Of a DNA stretch of 23,333 nucleotides, positions 13,912 to 23,171 are shown piece after piece. Made by a program: the position numbers and the translations under genes. The stretch comes from an uncultured Clostridia bacterium (GTDB lineage Bacteria > Bacillota > Clostridia > UBA1381): the NCBI GenBank assembly GCA_934454035.1, contig CAKSFY010000025.1, forward strand, positions 1 through 23,333, in the 5' to 3' direction. Position 1 is the first letter of the stretch, and every line of letters begins with the position of its first letter. Below the pieces are notes generated by a model. That model worked only from the letters and a program-made list of their open reading frames with translations, was not told the origin of the DNA and did no database searches.

Positions 13912-16509
13912 TTAATTTTTAATAATTATAACCTGCTGCAGTTTTCCTTTTCTTGACGTAATAATAACAGTATCGTTATAGCTTATGTCCTTGCTTTCCC
14001 CGACGTAAACCCACGGCTTTTGATTTGTGGTATCGCAGATATAAATATTCTGCGGCAGATTGACAAGCTCATCGCTTCTGGAGCTGTCGTTGAAACTGAT
14101 CTGCATACTGCTGCCGTCAATCTTGCCGACATTACCCATCATAGCGCGGAAGGGGACATTAAAATGATATTCGCTGCCCTCTGTTACATAGTACTTTTGC
14201 TTGTTCAGCTCTCCGCCTCCGTCCAGACGATACAAAAGCTTTCTGATAATCAGTTCGCCGTTGCTCAATTCATACAGGATAACATCGCCTTTTTTTATTG
14301 TTGACGGTTCTATATCATTGTCCTTTTCGCTCACCCGATATTCCGTTCCGTCGGCGGTTTCAATCATATAAACCACATCGTCGTCTTCATTGACTGCTTT
14401 GCTGAGAGTGTTTACCATCAGTGTGCTTACATCCGAGCTTGCACCCCTGTTCTTTCTTACAACCGCTACCTCGGTTAGAAGTCCCTTATCGGTGCAGGCA
14501 TACCCTGATGTATAATAAAATTTACCGTTTGCATATTTGAAATCTGACGCTTTCATAACTCCGTAATCGTCATCCACCGGATTTGCATTTGATTCCTCCG
14601 GAACGATAAAAATAATTGCGTCCTTACCAAAGGCAATCTCTCCCGGAATATCACTGCCGTATACAACTCTGAAGCCTGTTGTGTTTTCCGGGCTGTACAA
14701 ATATCCCTTAACCTGCAGCAAAAGCTTGTTGTTCATGCTCAAATCCGTAAGTACGGATTCATCAAACATGCTATGTATAAGCGGAGTATCAATTCTTTTG
14801 ATTATATCGCCGCTTTGAAAATATCTTACCAGACGCGTAGTTACATTTTCACTTTCTGCACCGTTAATAATCAATTTATCCGAAAATCCGTTATAAGCAT
14901 TATTTATGGCATCAAATGCCTGTTCAGTCTCCAATCTTATACCGTTTATATATATTTTCTCGTCGCAATAAATCTTTTCGACATTTCCTGCTTCATTTAC
15001 AAGCTTGAGCAAAATCCGCTTTTCGCCGTCATCTGTATCTGCCATACGTGAAAAAATCAAAAATCCGTTTCTCCAGCCGACCGAACCCTCGGATATTATT
15101 CCTGCCACTCTGCCGTATATATCCAGACAAAGCGTCACTGTTTCCCCGACAGACGGCTTTGATACAAAATAATAATTATCATAGCATTCAAATTCGGATA
15201 CATCAGTCTTTATAACAGTCTTTCCCGAAGAACTTGTGCCGATTTGCTTTATCGCTGCCGAAACACTGTTGGAAACAATAACAATTTTAATATACTCTTT
15301 TTTATATGAATATATCATAAGTACATTATTTTCGTTAACGGAAGAAATAGCCGTTTCGTTTCCCGATTCATCAGTAATTTCGGTCTTGTCATAATCTTTT
15401 AAGCTAATCGTCTTTTCTCCGCCGGCAGTTTTTACAATTATTTCCTCACTGTTAATTCCTGCCGATTTTGCGATAAAGCTTTCATAGCTTTCTATCATTA
15501 TACAGTCGTATATGCCGTCGGATTTTCTGTCAATAAGCTTAACGCTTCCGTTTTTCGGCAAATATTCGCTTACGCCGCCGACCGCATATCCGTTATAAAG
15601 AATATCCTTTGCAGATGATATTTTCACAGTCCTATCTTTATCATTTTCATCATAATAAAGTCTGTTGTCGGAGTATCTGTTAATATCCTCCGCATCAATT
15701 GTCATAACGGTATTTTTCAGCGGCAAAACAGCCATTGCTTCATTATCGCTATAAAATACTCTTGCATACATTCCGAGCAGCTCTGCATCAATACCGGTCT
15801 TTGTTTCAAAAACCCTTCCGTCTGCCGCAAGCTCATTTTCACCGGCTTCTTTTCCGTAAAGATTTTTTCCGCCTGCTGTTTCAATAACTCCGTCCGTGTA
15901 GTCAAGTTTAAGTATATCCTTTAAGATAATATCGCCGCTTTCATATCCGGCATTTCCGTTATTAAATGTAAGCGTCATTGAATCCATAAACAGAAGATTG
16001 TATATCATTTCCGCAGCCTTTTTGCAGGTAATATCTCCGCTTATTCCTTTTTTTACCTTTGCGATGTATTCGCTTAAGCTGCCGAAGCCGTAATCCTCAA
16101 ACGCTCCGTAGCCGCCTGCTCTCAAAAGCATTCTTGCCGCTTCTTCTGCCGTGATGTTCTGCTCCGGACGAAAATCACTTGTTTCATATCCCTTTACAAC
16201 GCCTGCCGATACAAGATACGCAATATAACCTGCTGCATAATGATATATGTCAACATCTTTAAAATAAGATGCATTTTCCGATGGGACAACGTCCTTATTC
16301 CGGTAGCTTTTGATGTTGTAGACTATTTTTACAAATTGCCCTCTTGTGAGCACGGTTTCCGGCTCACTGTCCTCATCGATAATTCCAAGACTCACAATCA
16401 GCGAATACAAATCGCTTTTTTCTTCATATTCTACTTTGGATATATCTGCCGCAAAAGCAGTGTTTGCCGATAATATCAAAACCAATATAAATGCAAAAAG
16501 TTTCTTCAT
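13912..16509 (-). CDS. Secreted protein with N-terminal SLH repeats and a large unknown region
   Basis: An 865-aa exported protein. Signal peptide 1-20 ends AFA|AD. S-layer homology modules follow. One is partial at about 34-75 (LTRGQFVKIVYNI). One is clear at 81-133 (YFKDVDIYHYAAGYIAYLVSAGVV then FRPEQNITAEEAARMLL). One is degenerate at about 134-175. SLH modules bind pyruvylated wall glycan and anchor proteins to the cell surface. The remaining roughly 690 residues are rich in predicted beta strands and short D/N/G turns, and I recognise no known domain or catalytic motif in them. Its ATG overlaps the previous SLH gene stop (TAATG), so translation is coupled and the two products are probably made in fixed ratio. 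Function unknown. Confidence 0.85.
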   Translation of the reverse strand: MKKLFAFILVLILSANTAFAADISKVEYEEKSDLYSLIVSLGIIDEDSEPETVLTRGQFVKIVYNIKSYRNKDVVPSENASYFKDVDIYHYAAGYIAYLVSAGVVKGYETSDFRPEQNITAEEAARMLLRAGGYGAFEDYGFGSLSEYIAKVKKGISGDITCKKAAEMIYNLLFMDSMTLTFNNGNAGYESGDIILKDILKLDYTDGVIETAGGKNLYGKEAGENELAADGRVFETKTGIDAELLGMYARVFYSDNEAMAVLPLKNTVMTIDAEDINRYSDNRLYYDENDKDRTVKISSAKDILYNGYAVGGVSEYLPKNGSVKLIDRKSDGIYDCIMIESYESFIAKSAGINSEEIIVKTAGGEKTISLKDYDKTEITDESGNETAISSVNENNVLMIYSYKKEYIKIVIVSNSVSAAIKQIGTSSSGKTVIKTDVSEFECYDNYYFVSKPSVGETVTLCLDIYGRVAGIISEGSVGWRNGFLIFSRMADTDDGEKRILLKLVNEAGNVEKIYCDEKIYINGIRLETEQAFDAINNAYNGFSDKLIINGAESENVTTRLVRYFQSGDIIKRIDTPLIHSMFDESVLTDLSMNNKLLLQVKGYLYSPENTTGFRVVYGSDIPGEIAFGKDAIIFIVPEESNANPVDDDYGVMKASDFKYANGKFYYTSGYACTDKGLLTEVAVVRKNRGASSDVSTLMVNTLSKAVNEDDDVVYMIETADGTEYRVSEKDNDIEPSTIKKGDVILYELSNGELIIRKLLYRLDGGGELNKQKYYVTEGSEYHFNVPFRAMMGNVGKIDGSSMQISFNDSSRSDELVNLPQNIYICDTTNQKPWVYVGESKDISYNDTVIITSRKGKLQQVIIIKN

Positions 16510-18170
16510 TATGCCACTCCTCCATTCGATTCAAAATATTTCAGCACGTTATTTAACAAAACGGCAGTTTCAACTCTTGTCATCGTTTCAAGCGGCGCAA
16601 ACTGATCTGCACTTTTTCCGCTGATTGCACCTATTGAATAGAGTGCATAAACAGACTCCTTTGCCCATTCGCTGATGTCGGCATCATCTCCAAACCGAAA
16701 TTCCGTCCCGGGCATTTCAATATTTTGATTCTTTAAAACCCGATAAACAAGCGCCGCAGCCTGTTCTCTGGTAATTTCAAGTCCTATTCCGAATTGTTCG
16801 GCACTGATTCCGCTTATTACGGAATGTGAATATGCAGCAGACAAAAACGGATAATACCACGCGCCTGCGTCAACATCATTAAACGGAAGCGGCATATTTT
16901 CCTCTGTATACCCGGTCAGGCTTACGAGCATTTTAGCCATTTCTTCGCGCTTTACCTTTTGATGAGGGCTGAATTTGTTATCGCCCGTACCTGCAACTAT
17001 CTTTTTTTGATAAAGCTTTTCCACTGCGTCCAGTGCCCATGTTGCGTCCTCCATATCGGAAAACGTCATTTTTCCGCTTTGCATACCCGTCTTGTTATCA
17101 ATCGGAGTATTTCCGGCAGGGGGCGACGCTGCAATTCCCGAGTTACTTCCCGAGGAAGAGCCTTTTCCCGAACTGCCGCCCGAGCTTGAGCCGCCGCCTC
17201 CCGTGCTGCCGCCTTTTGCATTCTTCACGGCGGTTTCGATTTGCGAATAAGCGGAATACGGTTTATTTACCAAAGCTTTATACACATTTTCCGACATATC
17301 CTCATCAACATTTAAAAGCTGTGCCGCACTGTAGGCATTCAGAATTTTTCTTACCTCCTGCCAGCTTTCGGCTTTTTCTATACCGCAGAATATTATATTG
17401 TATATAAAGCTGTTTACTGCCTGCCCGCTGCCGGTAAATTCACTCTTTTCCTTTGCAATATCAGCAAATATTGCATCCTTGGTACTTTCCGACAACGAAT
17501 CCAAAACGCTGATTTCATTTTCCGTTGCTCCGGGCAAATATGCCTTCAGATTAACATAACCGTTTTGATAATATGCCTTTATATCTCCGTCCGATTTAAG
17601 CCTGCACAGTGCAACCGCTCTGTAAAATTCGTTAATAATTTCTTCGCAGCTTGTATAATCGCCTTTATTGTCATTCTTCATGACCTCAAAAACCTCGGCA
17701 CTGTTTTCAAGAGCGTCATAATCGGTTAAATCAAGTGCCAGATTGTCCTTCTCGGCAAGAAGATCGTTTTTTAAGCTCTCCATATCTCCGCTTTTTACAA
17801 AACCGGAAATCTTTTCAATAAAGCTGTCCCAATAATCATTGCCGATAAAACCGCTTAAAACTGCGGTCTTTTTTATATTTAACGACGGAATTGAAAAGAC
17901 GTACGTGTAATCGCCGCTTTTTCCGAGATTAAAATAATTAAAGTTTGCCTTTCCGTCCTTTGAAAGCGGTATGATATCCATATAATTAACTTTGCCGTCA
18001 GGGTCATATGCCGTAATTGTCATATCCGCAGCATACGGCTGTTCGCCCAAATCCAATGTACCCTCAACAACGGTACTTCCTTTTCGTTCGGACACCGTGA
18101 TCTGCTCTGCAAAGGCAGCGCTTTGCAAAAGCAAACCCAGCGTCAGAAAAGCTGTTACAATTTTTTTCAT
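16509..18170 (-). CDS. Secreted protein with three C-terminal SLH repeats
   Basis: A 553-aa exported protein. Signal peptide 1-21 ends AFA|EQ. Residues 22-105 look like a small beta-sandwich. Residues 106-318 are helix-rich and unrecognised. Residues 320-345 are a Gly/Ser linker of the flexible spacer type. Three SLH modules follow at about 370-425, 430-485 and 491-546, with the usual FxDV, W/Y-rich helix and T/K-R-E-x-A/M pattern (for example VKREEMAKML and ITREQAAALVY). It would be held on the cell wall with its N-terminal part displayed outward. It has no visible catalytic domain, so a scaffold, receptor or glycan-binding role is more likely than an enzyme. It lies 11 bp downstream of the glycosidase gene and is coupled to the next SLH gene. 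Confidence 0.87.
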   Translation of the reverse strand: MKKIVTAFLTLGLLLQSAAFAEQITVSERKGSTVVEGTLDLGEQPYAADMTITAYDPDGKVNYMDIIPLSKDGKANFNYFNLGKSGDYTYVFSIPSLNIKKTAVLSGFIGNDYWDSFIEKISGFVKSGDMESLKNDLLAEKDNLALDLTDYDALENSAEVFEVMKNDNKGDYTSCEEIINEFYRAVALCRLKSDGDIKAYYQNGYVNLKAYLPGATENEISVLDSLSESTKDAIFADIAKEKSEFTGSGQAVNSFIYNIIFCGIEKAESWQEVRKILNAYSAAQLLNVDEDMSENVYKALVNKPYSAYSQIETAVKNAKGGSTGGGGSSSGGSSGKGSSSGSNSGIAASPPAGNTPIDNKTGMQSGKMTFSDMEDATWALDAVEKLYQKKIVAGTGDNKFSPHQKVKREEMAKMLVSLTGYTEENMPLPFNDVDAGAWYYPFLSAAYSHSVISGISAEQFGIGLEITREQAAALVYRVLKNQNIEMPGTEFRFGDDADISEWAKESVYALYSIGAISGKSADQFAPLETMTRVETAVLLNNVLKYFESNGGVA

Positions 18171-18181
18171 ATCCTGCTCCT

Positions 18182-21100
18182 TTACTCTATATAAAAATCA
18201 AAGCTGCCGATAACGCGGAGATTCATTTTCGTTTCGCCCGATACAATAATTCGGTATGCGCCTTTATCAAAATCCGAAAAATCCATTGTGATAACGCCGT
18301 TCTCAACAGTATAATTTTCAAGCGGTTCGCTTCGGTTAAATACTTTATAGGCAATATATTCATTTTCCGGCAATGCAGCCTTCAGAATCATTTGCTCTCC
18401 CTTATGATAGATTTTTTTGTTTTCCATTCCTGAAAATTCCACAGAATCTGCCTCTGTTAATTTATCCCCCGGATTGTCGGAATAGAAGTATCCGAAATTT
18501 TTTACCGTATACGGCGGAGTATTTCCCACACCGTTGGAATCGCCGATGGATATAGACGCAATGTCCTTAAAATCGAATTTTCTGACATCAAACACACCGA
18601 GCGGCGATGAATACAAATAAAACACCGACCACGGAAGAACAACCTGCTGCCATTCCTTTTTAAAATCATGTGTTGCAGCATAGCCGCAGTAATACTGCCT
18701 GCCATCCTTCATATGAATGAATGTTCCTATTCCCATATATGCTTCCTTATCCTCATCGCACAGTACATCATATACAATTCCCGAACTTTCAGACATTACC
18801 TCGGGATTATCTATTTTAAACTGCGGATAATGCCAGATTGTATTTTCTGCTTCAAAGGACGCGGTATTTTCCTGTTCATTTCCTGTAAAATATACCTTTC
18901 CGCCGGTAGATGCATTGTTAAGATTCCAATTGTTCACATCCCAGATGTTATCGAACGTAACAATGTCCTTTTGCTCTACCGTTCGGTTATTGTTGGCAAT
19001 CTGAAGCTTTGAAACCGCACACGAAATTTCCTTGCCGTCCTCGGTTGTTCCGGAAAATTTAACCATGCCTTTCTCGCCCGGATTTTTTGTGCTGCTGATT
19101 TTTGCTTTTAAAATCAGCTCTTTCTTCTCCCACGGGGCAAGCGTTACGCTGATATTGTTTTCTTCAAACTCAATAATATCGTCTGAGTAAACCGTCAGAT
19201 TTGCTGCCATTTCAATATCGTTAAAGTTATAGACATTCAGCTTAATTTCCGCTTCGTCGCCATTGTCAAACGCATAGCCGGTTAATCTTTCATTTGCCAA
19301 ATCAACCGCCGGCCATACAGGCTGCAAAATGATTCTCTCATTCGGCTCAAACGCTTTGGTATGCTGATTTTCAGTATATTCAAGCGGATAATAATTTTCT
19401 GCTGCCAATCTGCCGTTAAATTTGATAAAGCACGGATTCGGAGATATATAAACACTGATGATTCCGTCTCCGTCCGTATCTGTCTTTTGTTCTTCATAGC
19501 CTACCATGTCATAGTAAGTTATTTCATTTGCGTGAACAGAATAGTAACCCGGTTGATTCGACCAAATCACGGCAGCGTCATTGCCCGTGCCGTCGTCAAA
19601 CAAATATCCGGTTGTTCCCTCCGAAAGACCGCAAAGCTCACCCTTGATATGTCCCTGTCCGAGTACATAGCTCATGATTGACAATGCCGAATAGCTTGGA
19701 TACGGCAATGCTTCGGGAGATGAGAAACACGCAAAATTCTGATTGTTTTCAAGATAAGGAGTTCCAAGGAACCAGAAATTTTTATTGCTTCCGTTTGCAA
19801 GCTGAATAATTCCCGTGGTAATTGCTCCTCTTGCCTCGCTTTTCAGCTGGTCGTTTGTAAGCCCTGTTTCGCCGTCTTTGAATTTCTGAGGATAGCCGAC
19901 CTCCGTTCCCCAAACAGGAAGCTTTGCATCCTTTGAATATGCATTTGCATACATTTTTGCATTCTGAGGACGTAATTCATATTCCGAATGTGCATGGTAA
20001 TTATACACATCGCTGTAGCTTAAAATATCATTTTGAAGGATTTGTTCAATTATACCTCCGACGCTGCCGTAACCGGCAAAACCGCCGAATACCTTTTTGG
20101 TTTCGGGGCTTCCGTCATAAATTCCGATTGCAGCCGCCTTGTAATATGCAGCCCAATTTTCTGCCGGCGCGTTAACTCCCCACATACCTATGTCAATTTC
20201 ATTCAAAACCTCTTCGGCTTCTTCATAATATCCGTTTGCAGCCGGGGTGTCTTTCCAAACCTTATAAGCATACTCGTACAAATCAAAAGTCATCGGCTTT
20301 GTAGTGTCATTAATTCCGCCAAGCAATGACAAAACCGCACTGCCGTCGTGATCTGCAATCTCATTCAAACCGAACTTATGCAAAATACCCTTGCCTTTGG
20401 GGTTTCCTCCGGCATACGCAGCCGAACCTCTTCCTCTGAGGTAGTTAAAGCCGGCACGCAAAAAGGCATTCGCATAATCCTCCGTTCCTTCCTGATAACC
20501 GATATCGGCAGCAAACGCAGTATCTTCAAATTTTGTTCTTTTTGAAAGCGGCTTGGTAACGGCAAATGAAATAAATTTATTCATCGGCCGCTCGGAATCG
20601 TTTTCATAAAGAAATACTCTGTACCAGCCGGTTTTGAACGTGCCGAAATCAAGCGTTGCTTCTTCCTTTCCCTTTTCAACCGTAAAAACTCCGTCGGATA
20701 CGCTGCGTTCATAAACGTCCTGAATTTTGAATCTGTACGAAACCGACTCGGGTGCCGGAGATGAGAAAAGAAAATCCAGCTTTACATTTGTCCCTTCGTC
20801 AAAAACACCGTGCTTAGAGCCTTGAAATTCAGTTTTTTCCAAAGAGAATTTTGCATCCTCCGCTTTTGTAAATGAGAAATAATCCAGCATGACAAACATG
20901 ATTCCGGGCGCAACGGTTGATGTATCGTTTTTGTTTGCCTTTACGTAAAGCGTGTTTTTTCCTTTTTTCAGGCGGAATTTTCCCATTGAATATTCCTTCA
21001 TGATTCCCGGCCAGTTTTCACACTTAACATCAGCAATCTTGGTGTAATCGCTCGGCACATTATCCTCACTGTTGACATATACGCTCCAGTCCGTGGTATG

Positions 21101-21382
21101 TCCTTGTCCGCGCACATTCGCAACGCCCTTTAACTCATACTGCCCGTTTTTCGGAACGTCAAACGTATAGCTTATCAAATATTCATCGGTTTCGCTCGGC
21201 GCCGAATAGCACCATTCCAAATCTTTTCCGCCGCTGAACTCTCCCTCAGCGATATTCATCTTCGCACCGATAGTGCTGTAGCGTTCTGCCTCCAGCTTTA
21301 TTTCAATATTCTCAGCCATAACCGGTATCTGCAAGCATAATGCCGTCTGAACAAGCGCCAATATGATGCTTAATTTCTTCAT
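18182..21382 (-). CDS. Secreted multimodular glycosidase, clan-A-like, with CBM modules
   Basis: A 1066-aa exported protein with a signal peptide at 1-23 (VMA|EN). An N-terminal CBM6/35-type beta-sandwich (about 24-172) begins IEIKLEAERY. A beta-linker leads to a probable TIM-barrel at about 285-580. It contains LNEIDIGMW (Asn394-Glu395), a form of the clan-A acid/base motif, and VWGTEVGYP (Glu494), a form of the nucleophile motif. A beta-domain follows, then a second carbohydrate-binding-like sandwich at about 805-968, then a small C-terminal domain. I cannot assign a GH family; GH39/GH5-like folds are nearest by motif. The protein carries no SLH repeats, so surface retention would need its operon partners. 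ATG with GGAGG 7 nt upstream; 12 bp after the previous gene. Confidence 0.72.
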   Translation of the reverse strand: MKKLSIILALVQTALCLQIPVMAENIEIKLEAERYSTIGAKMNIAEGEFSGGKDLEWCYSAPSETDEYLISYTFDVPKNGQYELKGVANVRGQGHTTDWSVYVNSEDNVPSDYTKIADVKCENWPGIMKEYSMGKFRLKKGKNTLYVKANKNDTSTVAPGIMFVMLDYFSFTKAEDAKFSLEKTEFQGSKHGVFDEGTNVKLDFLFSSPAPESVSYRFKIQDVYERSVSDGVFTVEKGKEEATLDFGTFKTGWYRVFLYENDSERPMNKFISFAVTKPLSKRTKFEDTAFAADIGYQEGTEDYANAFLRAGFNYLRGRGSAAYAGGNPKGKGILHKFGLNEIADHDGSAVLSLLGGINDTTKPMTFDLYEYAYKVWKDTPAANGYYEEAEEVLNEIDIGMWGVNAPAENWAAYYKAAAIGIYDGSPETKKVFGGFAGYGSVGGIIEQILQNDILSYSDVYNYHAHSEYELRPQNAKMYANAYSKDAKLPVWGTEVGYPQKFKDGETGLTNDQLKSEARGAITTGIIQLANGSNKNFWFLGTPYLENNQNFACFSSPEALPYPSYSALSIMSYVLGQGHIKGELCGLSEGTTGYLFDDGTGNDAAVIWSNQPGYYSVHANEITYYDMVGYEEQKTDTDGDGIISVYISPNPCFIKFNGRLAAENYYPLEYTENQHTKAFEPNERIILQPVWPAVDLANERLTGYAFDNGDEAEIKLNVYNFNDIEMAANLTVYSDDIIEFEENNISVTLAPWEKKELILKAKISSTKNPGEKGMVKFSGTTEDGKEISCAVSKLQIANNNRTVEQKDIVTFDNIWDVNNWNLNNASTGGKVYFTGNEQENTASFEAENTIWHYPQFKIDNPEVMSESSGIVYDVLCDEDKEAYMGIGTFIHMKDGRQYYCGYAATHDFKKEWQQVVLPWSVFYLYSSPLGVFDVRKFDFKDIASISIGDSNGVGNTPPYTVKNFGYFYSDNPGDKLTEADSVEFSGMENKKIYHKGEQMILKAALPENEYIAYKVFNRSEPLENYTVENGVITMDFSDFDKGAYRIIVSGETKMNLRVIGSFDFYIE

Positions 21383-21394
21383 GTTTCAACCTCC

Positions 21395-22933
21395 TTACAA
21401 TGTCACTTTTTGATATACGGTGCTTTCCGAATCGTCAGCGCTTACAATAAATACGTAAACTGTTGAAGCCGCCGCACTAAGCTCTTTTTCCACAGAAATT
21501 ATCTCACCGTCATTTGCCTGCTGCAAGACCTCGGAAATTAATTCAACTACAGATGTAAGCATACCGTCCTTGTTGTTATATGACGCAATAAACACACGCT
21601 CTCCGCCCGAATAGCTTCCGTTTGCTTTAAGTTTCAGAGAAATTTTATTGCCGTCCTTTTTTGCCTCCTCAATCGAGAGTCCGGTTTCGGAAATAACCTC
21701 TATCGGCACAGAAAGCGTAAATGTGCCGCTTCCTTTTTTTGCGGTGATATTCATTGTTGTTTTTCCGTAATTACGGGCATATGCCGCACCGTCTGAAAAT
21801 TCGCCGATATAATCGTTTTCAAAACTTACCTCCGCCGAATCCAAATCCTCAACGGCAACTCCTTCACCGTCTTGATTTTTGAACTTTAAGGGAATCATTT
21901 CTCCGCGTTTAACCGTTCCTGCAATGTCCGGAGTCAATTCCCGTATTTCCTTTACTTTTCTTAAGCTTATGCAGTCGATGACGCAGAATACAAAATCCTG
22001 ATTAAAGGTAGAACGTTTCGGAATCCTGAGTGTAAGTGTATTTATGCCTTTTTTAAGGCTTAATTCCGTTTTATATCTGAGCTGCTTGAGCGGAAATTCA
22101 CAGCTGAACAGGTCGCCTGCGTTGGTTGTATTGCCGCTGCCTATTTTAACCTCCGAATCACTGTTTAAAGTAAAATAAATCGGGCTTAAATGAGTTCCGA
22201 CAAATGCTTCCTCTGCCGCCGCTATTTCCATATTTACATTGATTGCATCCTCACTTGTAAATTTAAACTCAAGAATCTGTTCGGTAGTGGTGTACATAAT
22301 TTTGCATACCTTGCCTCCTCTTGCCTGTTCGGCATCCTCAATATAGTTGCTTGCTGCGGCATTTTCCGCCTCCAGAAGAATTGCTCCGTCTGTCACGGCA
22401 GGATAATCGTCCCCATCCTTTGTCAGCAGCATGCAGTCCAATGCGCCCTTTGTTTTTTCCGTTTCGGCATTGGCACGCAAAATCACTTTAATTTCGTGTT
22501 CTCCTTCCGAAAGGACAAGATTTGTCTTATATTTTATTTTGGACATTTTAAATGTATCGGACGGATAGGTAGGAGTAATTGCGGTAACGGTACAGGTTGA
22601 AGCCGTAACCTTTACCTCTTCTCCGTCATCAAGCAGAAAATACATCGGGCCTGCGGAATTGGCGGAGTTTGCCGATTCTTCCGATGCAATAAATTCCAGT
22701 ATGTATTCTCCTTCTTTTGCTTCAAAAGGAATTGTGACAGAATGCTCCGTATTTTTCGTCCGTTCGGAAATCTGAACATATTTTCCGCCGCTTGCCTGCT
22801 CATTTGTTTTGATCTTATTTGCAGTTTGTTCGTAGTCCTCAAACTCGTAAACCGTCGGTTCTGCCGCAAAGGCTGCATGTGTGCAGCAAAAAACAGAACT
22901 TACAATAAATAATAAAGTGAGTAGTTTTTTCAA
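21395..22933 (-). CDS. Secreted tandem carbohydrate-binding-module protein
   Basis: A 512-aa exported protein with a signal peptide at 1-23 (AFA|AE). Two homologous CBM6/35-like modules follow, about 26-172 and 184-326. They match in order: YEFEDYE / LLEAENA, QASGGKYVQI / QARGGKVCKI, PMYFLLD / PIYFTLN, YKTNLVLSEG / YKTELSLKKG, and DCMLL / DCISL. An Ig-like segment (about 335-415) and a C-terminal beta-domain end the protein. No catalytic domain is visible. The start is a TTG at 22933, supported by AGGAGG 7 nt upstream and by the lysine-rich MKK start of the signal peptide. No better ATG is available. As the first gene of the operon it likely captures a polysaccharide for the glycosidase encoded next. 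The ligand is unknown. Confidence 0.8.
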   Translation of the reverse strand: MKKLLTLLFIVSSVFCCTHAAFAAEPTVYEFEDYEQTANKIKTNEQASGGKYVQISERTKNTEHSVTIPFEAKEGEYILEFIASEESANSANSAGPMYFLLDDGEEVKVTASTCTVTAITPTYPSDTFKMSKIKYKTNLVLSEGEHEIKVILRANAETEKTKGALDCMLLTKDGDDYPAVTDGAILLEAENAAASNYIEDAEQARGGKVCKIMYTTTEQILEFKFTSEDAINVNMEIAAAEEAFVGTHLSPIYFTLNSDSEVKIGSGNTTNAGDLFSCEFPLKQLRYKTELSLKKGINTLTLRIPKRSTFNQDFVFCVIDCISLRKVKEIRELTPDIAGTVKRGEMIPLKFKNQDGEGVAVEDLDSAEVSFENDYIGEFSDGAAYARNYGKTTMNITAKKGSGTFTLSVPIEVISETGLSIEEAKKDGNKISLKLKANGSYSGGERVFIASYNNKDGMLTSVVELISEVLQQANDGEIISVEKELSAAASTVYVFIVSADDSESTVYQKVTL

Positions 22934-22967
22934 TTGTTTTCCTCCTGTCTTAATTTAATGAATATTT

Positions 22968-22996
22968 AATATAAAGTTGTTCAACCGGAACTGAAA
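22968..22996 (-). promoter_or_regulatory. Weak candidate promoter of the CBM/SLH operon
   Basis: TATATT (22968-22973) on the minus strand lies 17 bp from TTTCAG (22991-22996), and the ribosome site is at 22941-22946. The -35 match is poor and overlaps the first base pairs of repeat copy A (22994 on). This is the best pair I can find upstream of 22933. An activator-dependent promoter, or one inside the repeat array, is equally possible. Confidence 0.3.
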
Positions 22997-23054
22997 TTTT
23001 GAGATAAATTTGCTCAGATTGTGCATTTAACCGAACATCGCGTACTTAATGTAC
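22994..23054 (+). repeat. 61-nt repeat, copy A
   Basis: Begins AAATTTTGAGATAAATTTGC and ends in the core GTAC-TTAAT-GTAC. It differs from copy B at a few positions (for example GATTG for GGTTG, AACATCG for AATGCCG). The sequence right of the core does not match the right arm of copy B and instead leads into a diverged palindrome at 23079-23158. The region 22934-23333 contains no supportable gene. Confidence 0.85.
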
Positions 23055-23078
23055 ACTCGTTTCCCCGGACTGAAAGAA

Positions 23079-23158
23079 AATTGTTCACAGTGCTGTTTTG
23101 AAGCGAGCGGTGCCGTACACGGGTACTGCCCCGAGCAAAAAACACTCTGTGGGCAATT
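23079..23158. repeat. Diverged palindromic unit between repeat copies
   Basis: Arms near 23079-23100 (AATTGTTCACAGTGCTGTTT) and 23136-23158 (ending CTGTGGGCAATT) pair over most of their length. The centre has two GTAC elements. Both this unit and copy B end in TAGCCG, and the left arm can be aligned loosely to copies A-C. It therefore looks like an old relative of the same palindrome family rather than unrelated sequence. Confidence 0.5.
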
Positions 23159-23171
23159 GTAGCCGAGATTA

